Shown: positions 8,198 through 14,494 of the stretch, in pieces | How the letters are laid out: each line of letters opens with the position of its first letter | Position numbering within the stretch: the first letter of the stretch is position 1 | Source: Candidatus Fermentithermobacillaceae bacterium | GTDB lineage: Bacteria > Bacillota > Sulfobacillia > Fermentithermobacillales > Fermentithermobacillaceae | Direction: 5' to 3' | Assembly (NCBI GenBank): GCA_012837895.1 | Contig: DUQH01000117.1 | Coordinates: 1-37,041, forward strand | Length of the DNA stretch: 37,041 nucleotides | Notes under the pieces: model-generated | What the model was told of the DNA's origin: nothing | The model's input: only the letters and a program-made list of their open reading frames with translations | Databases searched by the model: none | Translations under genes and position numbers: made by a program

Positions 8198-9289
8198 TTA
8201 CCCCACGGCCATGCCGCTTACCCCCTCTATGCTCTTTTCGCCTGAAACCACGTCAAACACAGGCAGCTTGTATCCTATATCCCTGAACGCAGCGCCGATT
8301 GCGTTGACCATTTCCCGGGGATCATGGGAAACCCCAAGGTAGCTAACTGGATTCACTGTTACTGCAAGGAGGTTGAGGGGCTGGGTCACGTACAGGCTCA
8401 CGCCTGGACGCTTGGATGCAAAGATGCTCACGGCGTCGCTGGCTATGACTGCGAACTCACGCTGTTTTGCCCATGAACGGGCCTTATCCAGGAATGCCTG
8501 GCTGACCGCTCCGGGCACCACAACTGCCGCTGCATCTCCTGCCTGCTCCAAGACCAGGTCTTCAACACCTAAGACTGTGGGATAGTGCGCCGGCCTTAAG
8601 GTATATCTCCCCTGCTCCTTGCCACGGCAGGCATGGATGAAACACACTGTGCCCTTCTCAACAGCTTCCCTGGCTAGGGAGGCGATGGCTTTGACTGGGT
8701 GCTCAGGCCTGGATAGGAGCCATACCACAAAGCCCAGCTCCTGGGCAATACTCTCCAGGTCCATATCTAACGATGCGCCTGTTGCCAAAATCGTAGCATC
8801 ACTAACCTTGGGGCTGGCAGCTGCTATGCGGTCCAAAGCCCCGTCTACCAGCACAATATCAGTACCCAGTTCAAGGAGCTTGTTGACAATAGCGGCCAGT
8901 TCCCTGGCGCTCCGTGGGCCTACAAGTTCAAGAGCTACAGCTTCTACCGCCCTGCCTAGCACAATCCGGCCAAACAAGCCCTGGGTGCCCAGTACGTCTG
9001 CAATTTCAAGCCCTGAGGCTGACCCGCGGAGCACGCCTTCAGCCGTTGCAACCCATGCACCTTGGGGCGCAACCACGCTTGGTTTAGGCTGGCCTGTGAA
9101 GGCGTCGATAGATTCCCCATCACGTCCTGATGATACAAGGCCTGCGGTTAAGCCCTTTGCAGACAGTTCTGACACCAGGTAGTTCATGGTAACCGTCTTG
9201 CCCACGTTCTTGGCGGTACCCACTATTGCTACGGAACTCACGCCGCTATCCGACACCACATCTGCAAGCTGCTTGCCCGACTCCATCAC
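8198..9289 (-). CDS. kamB: P-loop protein, probable lysine 5,6-aminomutase reactivase subunit KamB
   Basis: A 363-residue protein with a nucleotide-binding P-loop, GTAKNVGKT (residues 24-32), of the dethiobiotin-synthetase/MobB-like class, followed by LVSSGRDGESIDAFTG and a possible Walker B in DIVLVDGALDRIAA. It has no export signal, so it is cytosolic. Proteins of this type sit next to a MutS-like KamC in lysine 5,6-aminomutase operons and are named as the partner subunit of the enzyme reactivase; I rely on that context for the name. The start is GTG 9289 or the adjacent ATG 9286, both just after an AGGGGGTG run. It begins 63 bases after kamA ends, and kamC's open frame overlaps its stop codon, which suggests coupled translation. 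Confidence 0.82.
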   Translation of the reverse strand: MMESGKQLADVVSDSGVSSVAIVGTAKNVGKTVTMNYLVSELSAKGLTAGLVSSGRDGESIDAFTGQPKPSVVAPQGAWVATAEGVLRGSASGLEIADVLGTQGLFGRIVLGRAVEAVALELVGPRSARELAAIVNKLLELGTDIVLVDGALDRIAAASPKVSDATILATGASLDMDLESIAQELGFVVWLLSRPEHPVKAIASLAREAVEKGTVCFIHACRGKEQGRYTLRPAHYPTVLGVEDLVLEQAGDAAAVVVPGAVSQAFLDKARSWAKQREFAVIASDAVSIFASKRPGVSLYVTQPLNLLAVTVNPVSYLGVSHDPREMVNAIGAAFRDIGYKLPVFDVVSGEKSIEGVSGMAVG

Positions 9290-9352
9290 CCCCTGGCCTG
9301 TCGCCTCTACCCTTGTCTTTGTTACTGTTTATCCCAGTTGCTCATGGTCCCG

Positions 9353-10657
9353 CTATTTGTCCCGGGAAGCGTCTTCGTCCAGACCTTCCTGGCCGTGTAC
9401 ACGGCGCCGCTTGAAACGCTCAGTATCCCTGGGCGCCAAGCTCACCTGTTTTCCGCCTATAAGCCCTGCCACACCTACGGCATCTTTGTGGTCGCCGCCG
9501 CAAAGCTTGCATTTGCCGTCTTCATCCCGGTTGTCGCTAAGATCGTATTCAGGCTCGCGGTAAGCGGATATTACCCCTTCGTAGTTCCTCACCACCACGG
9601 TGTTGCTGCCGAAAGACACCAGGTAGTTGGGGGCTATGGGGATCTTCCCGCCACCGCCGGGCGCGTCTATCACATAAGTGGGGACTGCGAGCCCGGTGGT
9701 ATGCCCCCTCAGATACTCCATGATTTCAAGCCCTTCTGCCACAGTGGTCCTGAAATGCTCAAGCCCCCAGGTAAGGTCGCACTGGTAGATGTAATACGGC
9801 CTTACACGGATTTTGAGGAGCCCGTGAACCAGCTCTTTCATGACTCTTGGACAGTTGTTTATGCCTCTCAGAAGCACACTCTGGTTGCCCAAAGGAATCC
9901 CTGCGTCTGCCAGGATTGCACAAGCCCTGGCGCTTTCAGGCGTTACCTCCCTGGGATGGTTGAAGTGGGTATTAAGGTAGACCGGATGATATTTTGCCAA
10001 CATGCTGGCGAGTTCTTTTGTAATCCTCTGGGGCATCACCACAGGGGCCCTTGACCCGATCCTTATGATCTCAACATGGGGAATCTCCCGCAGCCGGCTC
10101 ACTACATATTCAATCCTGTCATCTGACAGGGTGAGCGGGTCGCCGCCTGATATGAGTACGTCACGTATTTGCTTGTTGCTCTTGACGTACTCGATGCCCA
10201 TGTCAATTTTCTCTGTGGAAGCGACACGGTCAGTCACCCCTACCACCCTGCGCCTTGTGCAGTGGCGGCAGTACATGGAACACTGTTCCGTAACCAGGAA
10301 TAGCACCCTGTCAGGGTACCTGTGGGTTATCCCTGGGACCGGCGAATCTTCGTCTTCAGCCAAAGGGTCAAATGCCTCCCAGGGAAGCACTGTAGCTTCC
10401 TGTGCCCTGGGAACCGCCTGCAGCCTTATGGGGCACGATTGGTTGCCGTATTCTATGAGGCTGGCGTAGTAGGGGGTTATGGCCATCCTCACCCGGGACA
10501 GGGCAAGTTTGACCCCTTCTACCGCTTCTTCGCTCAGTCCGGCTACCTGAGCTAGTACCTCCACATCTTCGATGCGGTTCCCCCACTGCCAACGCCAGTC
10601 ATTCCATTCTTCTTCTGTAACGTCCTTGAATAAGGGTATCTCTTTCCAATGGCGCAA
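9353..10657 (-). CDS. kamA: L-lysine 2,3-aminomutase (radical SAM)
   Basis: This enzyme converts L-lysine to L-beta-lysine, the first step of lysine fermentation, using a [4Fe-4S] cluster, S-adenosylmethionine and PLP. The radical SAM motif CSMYCRHC lies at residues 126-133. Lys338 in DAPGGGGKIP matches the PLP lysine (337 in the Clostridium subterminale enzyme). Asp294 and Asp331 match the two substrate-binding aspartates, and Cys270 in NNCPRVM matches a zinc ligand. The C-terminal zinc segment reads GKCKLC, with one cysteine fewer than I remember (see findings). Length 434 is normal. The start is a TTG at 10657 with AGGAGG ten bases upstream. It lies 91 bases after kdd in the same operon. 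Confidence 0.97.
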   Translation of the reverse strand: MRHWKEIPLFKDVTEEEWNDWRWQWGNRIEDVEVLAQVAGLSEEAVEGVKLALSRVRMAITPYYASLIEYGNQSCPIRLQAVPRAQEATVLPWEAFDPLAEDEDSPVPGITHRYPDRVLFLVTEQCSMYCRHCTRRRVVGVTDRVASTEKIDMGIEYVKSNKQIRDVLISGGDPLTLSDDRIEYVVSRLREIPHVEIIRIGSRAPVVMPQRITKELASMLAKYHPVYLNTHFNHPREVTPESARACAILADAGIPLGNQSVLLRGINNCPRVMKELVHGLLKIRVRPYYIYQCDLTWGLEHFRTTVAEGLEIMEYLRGHTTGLAVPTYVIDAPGGGGKIPIAPNYLVSFGSNTVVVRNYEGVISAYREPEYDLSDNRDEDGKCKLCGGDHKDAVGVAGLIGGKQVSLAPRDTERFKRRRVHGQEGLDEDASRDK

Positions 10658-10748
10658 TTTGCCACTACCTCCTTGGTGCCGGCAGTTACCCTATCGCGGG
10701 ATAATTCCGGGGCACTTGCCGGGCATCTGGTCTAATCGGAAACGCCGG

Positions 10749-11819
10749 CTACTCCAGAAACATCTCCTCAAGGATGCTTCTTAGCTTGTTATCGCTTCTT
10801 ACCAAGTCCAACGCGTATTCTGCATGGCCTTTGGCGTAGCCGTTTCCGATTATCAAGTCTACATCAGCGCCTACCCCTTCGGCACCTAGGGCTGCTGCAG
10901 TAAAGCTTGTAGCCATGGAGAAGAAGTAGACTTTCCCGCCGTCCCTTGTACACAAGATCGACGCCATTTCAGTACCTGGGATGCTTACGCAGTTTATTGT
11001 CACATCTGCCTGCTTGCCGTCGTTAGCTTCTAGCAGCAATTTCCTTATGGCCATGGCATCCCTGGCGTCTCCCTGGAGCACAGTATCGCATACTCCAAGG
11101 TCCTTAAGCCTGGCTGCCGACCTGTTGCTGTGAGCCAGCCCTATCACTTTGCCCATGGGCCCTGCTTTCTTTGCAGCTACGCTGGCGCACATAAGCCCTG
11201 ATTTCCCGCCTGCGCCCAGGATGAACACAGTGTCTCCAGCTTGCACCAGCCTGTCTGTCTGGATAGGCGCACCTGCAACGTCTAGGACTGCAAGGGCCAG
11301 CTTATCCTCCATATCGTCAGGCAGCACCGAAAACACACCTGTCTCAAAAAGCGCGGCAGTACCCTCTACATCGACCTGATCCTTGTCAAGATGCACCTTC
11401 TTAATCCTGGTAATATTGAGGGGGGTAAGGGACAAGGAAACCAAGGTACAAATCCTGTCGCCGGATTTTGCCCCGTCTTTGCCTTCCACCTCGGGGCCGA
11501 ATTCCCTGATCCGGCCCAAGAGCATCCCGCCTGAGCCTGTGACCGGGTTGTGCATCTTTCCCCGCTCGCCTACTATCTCCATTATCCTTGAAGCCACTTG
11601 CTCTTCTTTCTTTGCATCGTCAGCATCTGGGTCACATTGGGACACCATCTGTTTGAAACTTGCAGCATCCACGTTAAGAGTTTCCACGTCAATAAGTATT
11701 TCGTTGCGCCGGATTTCCGGGGAATTGTCTATCTTCCACGCTGCTTGAGGCAGCACGCCTTGAGGTTCGATTACCCTGTGACAGCCGTAAGGACATCCCC
11801 ATTTGTACTCTTTTGTCAT
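10749..11819 (-). CDS. kdd: L-erythro-3,5-diaminohexanoate dehydrogenase
   Basis: This NAD(P)-linked oxidative deaminase converts 3,5-diaminohexanoate to 5-amino-3-oxohexanoate plus ammonia, the step after the 5,6-aminomutase. The 356-residue product starts with the family's KEYKWGCPYGCHRVIEP segment and contains LNVDAASFKQ, TGSGGMLLG, and a dinucleotide-binding loop FILGAGGKSGLMCA. The frame continues 35 codons further upstream, but the ATG at 11819 is chosen for two reasons: GGAGGTG lies 6-8 bases upstream, and a sigma-54 promoter (11884-11898) falls inside the longer version. It is the first gene of the lysine operon. The next enzymes (kce, kal) are not in the window. Confidence 0.95.
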   Translation of the reverse strand: MTKEYKWGCPYGCHRVIEPQGVLPQAAWKIDNSPEIRRNEILIDVETLNVDAASFKQMVSQCDPDADDAKKEEQVASRIMEIVGERGKMHNPVTGSGGMLLGRIREFGPEVEGKDGAKSGDRICTLVSLSLTPLNITRIKKVHLDKDQVDVEGTAALFETGVFSVLPDDMEDKLALAVLDVAGAPIQTDRLVQAGDTVFILGAGGKSGLMCASVAAKKAGPMGKVIGLAHSNRSAARLKDLGVCDTVLQGDARDAMAIRKLLLEANDGKQADVTINCVSIPGTEMASILCTRDGGKVYFFSMATSFTAAALGAEGVGADVDLIIGNGYAKGHAEYALDLVRSDNKLRSILEEMFLE

Positions 11820-11883
11820 TTGAACACCTCCGGTCATCAGTAAGTAGTTCATCTCGAGCGAATCGTTCATACCCTTTATCAAC

Positions 11884-11898
11884 GCAATTTCCGTGCCA
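11884..11898 (-). promoter_or_regulatory. Sigma-54 (-24/-12) promoter of the lysine fermentation operon
   Basis: The minus strand reads TGGCAC-GGAAA-TTGC, identical to the RpoN consensus TGGCAC-N5-TTGC. The start point would be near 11873, leaving a leader of about 50 bases before the kdd ATG with a good ribosome site. A sigma-54 activator gene diverges from the same region. Confidence 0.85.
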
Positions 11899-11959
11899 CG
11901 AGGTTCCGGCCGGGCGTTAAGCAAACACCCCTGCTACCTGATATTTCCAAGCACTTGAA

Positions 11960-11969
11960 CAACCGGTTG
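11960..11969. promoter_or_regulatory. Candidate enhancer (activator-binding) palindrome
   Basis: CAACCGGTTG is a perfect 10-base palindrome about 65-75 bases upstream of the sigma-54 promoter, a usual position for an enhancer-binding protein site. Only position and symmetry support this. Confidence 0.3.
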
Positions 11970-12180
11970 AAAGCCTGCGTAAGGGGGTTTGTGTCCTTGT
12001 GGGACGCGCCGCAGCTCTTAGGGATAATCCAAGGATTTCATTCATCCCGGCAGGAATCGGCGTCAGGGTTGCCGAATCTTGGTCATGTGTATTATGTGCA
12101 GGCGCCAAATTACCGGCAGTTCCGGGCAGGATTGACGGACTAGAATTACCGATCTGCAGTAGTCGCCTGGACCGGGATAA

Positions 12181-12283
12181 CTGCCAGCCTGGCCGTGATT
12201 GCCGGTAGTCAGGTGGCTGCCGGCCTGGCAGTGATTGCTGATAGCCGGATGGCTGCCAGTGACGGTAATTGCCAATAGTAAGG
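12181..12283. repeat. Degenerate 36-bp tandem repeat upstream of the activator gene
   Basis: Two 36-base units (12181-12216 and 12217-12252) both have the form CTGCC-RGCCTGGC-GTGATTGC, ending in -GG. A third, shortened unit (12253-12283) and a fragment after it begin with the same CTGCC. Weaker traces lie between about 12140 and 12180. Confidence 0.6.
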
Positions 12284-12336
12284 CTGCCGCCGGTCCGGCG
12301 AGAGTTGTAGGCTGTGCCTGATGAGGAGGATGAACC

Positions 12337-13743
12337 CTGGATCTATTAACTGCGCTTCTCAAAGTGCTGGAAGTGGCCAGCGAGGGTATCCATGTGGTAA
12401 ATGAACAAGGCGTAACCGTTGTATACAACAAGGCTGCTTCAGAGTTTGACGGCCTCTTGCCCGAAGAAGTGCTGGGCAAGCATATACTGGACGTTTTCCC
12501 GTCTCTCACCCATGACTCAAGCACTTTGCTCAGGGTGCTCAGGAACGGGGTGCCTGAGATAGCAAAGCAGCAGACTTTCACTAACTATAAGGGTAAGAAA
12601 ATCACTACCATAAATTCAACATACCCTATCACAGACGGGGACAAGATCATCGGGGCGTGTGAGATTTCGACAGATATCACCAGGATCAAAGAAATGGCCG
12701 AAAGGATTGCCGACTTGCGGCAGGAACTCCGGATCAAGGAGTGCGCGGAAGACACCGGCGGACCCAGGGCTTCTGCTAAGATTTCCCGGAAATTATTCAC
12801 TGTAGACGACATAGTGGGGCAATCGGCGGTGATGAGGGAAGTAAGGCGCCAAGTGGTTCAAGTTGCCCGCACCCAATCCAATGTGCTTGTCTGGGGCGAG
12901 ACCGGCACTGGTAAGGAGCTGGTTGTCCAATCCATTCATTCTGCATCAGAAAGGGCGGGATCTGCCTTCGTCGCCCAGAACTGCGCCGCCCTGCCTGAAG
13001 GTTTGCTGGAAGGCCTGGTGTTCGGCACCTCCAAAGGCGGGTTCACAGGTGCCCAGGACCGTCCGGGGCTCTTGGAACTGGCCTCAGGAGGCACTTTGTA
13101 CCTTGACGAAATTGACTCTATGCCCCTGGGGCTCCAGGCAAAACTGCTGAGGGTAATCCAGGAAAAGAGAGTGCGGCGCCTTGGCGATGTGAGGGAGAGG
13201 CCTGTAGACGTACGTATAATCGGCTCAACCAGCGTACTCCCGCGGCAAGCTGTGGAACAAGGGCTTATGCGGCCTGACTTGTATTTCCGCCTGGCAGTCG
13301 TCGAGATTGGGCTACCGCCTTTAAGAAAGAGGCAGGAAGACATTCCCCTCTTGTGCTCCCACTTCTTGCGCAAGCACGGCAAAGGAAGGAACATCAGTAT
13401 ATCACCTGAAGTGATGTCCGCTTTCCTCACATATGATTGGCCCGGAAATGTGCGCGAACTTGAACACGCTATAGAAGGAAGCCTTGCATTCTTAAGGGGC
13501 AACACCATTGAGTTGGTACACATACCCCCGACTGTAAGGGGTATCACCGCCACAACCACGCTATCTAAGGGTTCGATACGAAACCAGCTCAAGAGCCACG
13601 AAAAGGCTGCTATAGAAGAAGCTTTGAGACAGGGCGGTTCAGTATCCCAGGCCGCAAGGATTCTGGGGATACCAAGGCAGACGCTGCAGTACCGGATGAA
13701 AATCCACGGGCTCAAGGCACCCAGGTCTAGATCCAGGGGATGA
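12337..13743 (+). CDS. PAS-domain sigma-54-dependent transcriptional activator
   Basis: An enhancer-binding protein with three parts. An N-terminal PAS sensor (EGIHVVNEQGVTVVYN onward) is followed by an AAA+ ATPase domain with Walker A GETGTGKE (about residue 187) and Walker B GGTLYLDEID. A Fis-type helix-turn-helix closes the protein (SVSQAARILGIPRQTLQYR). The sigma-54 contact loop reads GGFTGA instead of the usual GAFTGA. It is transcribed away from the lysine operon, which has a sigma-54 promoter, so it probably switches on lysine fermentation in response to a small ligand bound by the PAS domain. The start is unusual: AGGAGG at 12324-12329 is seven bases upstream of an in-frame CTG at 12337, while the first standard start, GTG 12364, has no ribosome site and would remove part of the first PAS helix. 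Confidence 0.9.
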   Translation: MDLLTALLKVLEVASEGIHVVNEQGVTVVYNKAASEFDGLLPEEVLGKHILDVFPSLTHDSSTLLRVLRNGVPEIAKQQTFTNYKGKKITTINSTYPITDGDKIIGACEISTDITRIKEMAERIADLRQELRIKECAEDTGGPRASAKISRKLFTVDDIVGQSAVMREVRRQVVQVARTQSNVLVWGETGTGKELVVQSIHSASERAGSAFVAQNCAALPEGLLEGLVFGTSKGGFTGAQDRPGLLELASGGTLYLDEIDSMPLGLQAKLLRVIQEKRVRRLGDVRERPVDVRIIGSTSVLPRQAVEQGLMRPDLYFRLAVVEIGLPPLRKRQEDIPLLCSHFLRKHGKGRNISISPEVMSAFLTYDWPGNVRELEHAIEGSLAFLRGNTIELVHIPPTVRGITATTTLSKGSIRNQLKSHEKAAIEEALRQGGSVSQAARILGIPRQTLQYRMKIHGLKAPRSRSRG

Positions 13744-13841
13744 CAGGTTCATGTCTGTCTGGATGCTTCCTTCGTCATATTGGTTGCTGACCGGTCTTCC
13801 TGGCGGAATATAGTAGAAATCGGAATATCGTAGAAAACAGT

Positions 13842-13886
13842 GGGTGTGTCTCAGATTGCATACCCGTTCAGTTTTGAGACACACCC
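13842..13886. repeat. 45-base element with perfect 12-bp terminal inverted repeats
   Basis: GGGTGTGTCTCA (13842-13853) and TGAGACACACCC (13875-13886) are exact inverted copies around a 21-base loop. It lies 100 bases after the activator stop, so it could act as a transcription terminator, but there is no T-run. The ends also resemble insertion-sequence termini, so a minimal mobile-element remnant is an alternative. Confidence 0.6.
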
Positions 13887-13977
13887 TTCATATTGTCTCC
13901 CCTGTTCCAGTGATTATGCTGCCAGACAGTGGTATTGCCTGCGCAATTGTTTCAGAATGGTCACTTCCAAGCCAAAC

Positions 13978-14488
13978 GTGGTATGAAAATCAACCGGCTC
14001 TGACCCAACCTGGTATCAAAATCGACCACCTTAGGAGCAAATCTGGTACCAAGACCCACCACGTTTGCACCAAACCTGGTACTGGAATCGACCAGTTGCT
14101 CGCCCATCTGGTACCAAAATCGACCAGCTTGCTGCCCAAGCTGGTACCGGAATCGATCACTTCCGCTGAAAACCTGGTACTGAAATCGACCAGCTCTAGC
14201 CTAACCTGATATCAAAATCGACCGCCTTGTGGACAAACATGGTACCAAAACCCATCACCTTTGCCCGTAACCTGGTACTAAAACCGACCAGCCTACAACC
14301 AAGCTGGTACCAGAACCGACCACCTTGGAAGCGAACCTGGTATCAAATCCGACCACTTCTGACCTGAACGTGGTATCAAAATCCGCCAGTTCCAACCCAA
14401 TCCGGTACCAAAATCGATCACTCTAGGAGCAAACCTGGTACCAAAACCGACCAGGTTGGCGCTGAACCTGGTACTAGAATCAACCAGG
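13978..14488. repeat. Array of ~16 degenerate 32-33 bp tandem repeats next to argS
   Basis: Each unit has a conserved half close to CTGGTACCAAAATCGACCA and a variable half of about 13 bases. A decayed unit may precede it at about 13945. Units abut directly, so there are no spacers. Many units carry the palindrome TGGTACCA. The array ends seven bases from the argS stop codon. The 751-base stretch 13744-14494 holds no convincing gene. Confidence 0.85.
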
Positions 14489-14494
14489 GAAGTC

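Larger units (their letters stand above)
11820..12336. other. Divergent control region between kdd and the sigma-54 activator gene
   Basis: This 517-base gap has no credible gene. It contains the kdd sigma-54 promoter, the CAACCGGTTG palindrome, and from about 12140 a G+C-rich degenerate tandem repeat running up to the activator's ribosome site. Frames that read through the repeat encode only low-complexity peptide. I could not identify a clear sigma-A promoter for the activator gene. Confidence 0.6.

Noticed and set aside
11820-11873. Lysine riboswitch controlling the lysine operon
   Set aside because: The expected leader is only about 50 bases, far too short for a lysine riboswitch, and the sigma-54 promoter explains control.
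12063-12581. 172-residue minus-strand frame over the activator promoter and start
   Set aside because: Half of it is antisense to the PAS coding region and the rest is translated tandem repeat; no ribosome site.
13844-14209. 121-residue plus-strand reading frame through the array
   Set aside because: Its peptide simply reflects the repeats, and neither it nor the minus-strand frame 14293-14544 keeps one frame, because units alternate between 32 and 33 bases.
13978-14488. CRISPR array
   Set aside because: Units abut without unique spacers, the repeats differ from each other at many positions, and no cas gene is near. It is a degenerate tandem array.
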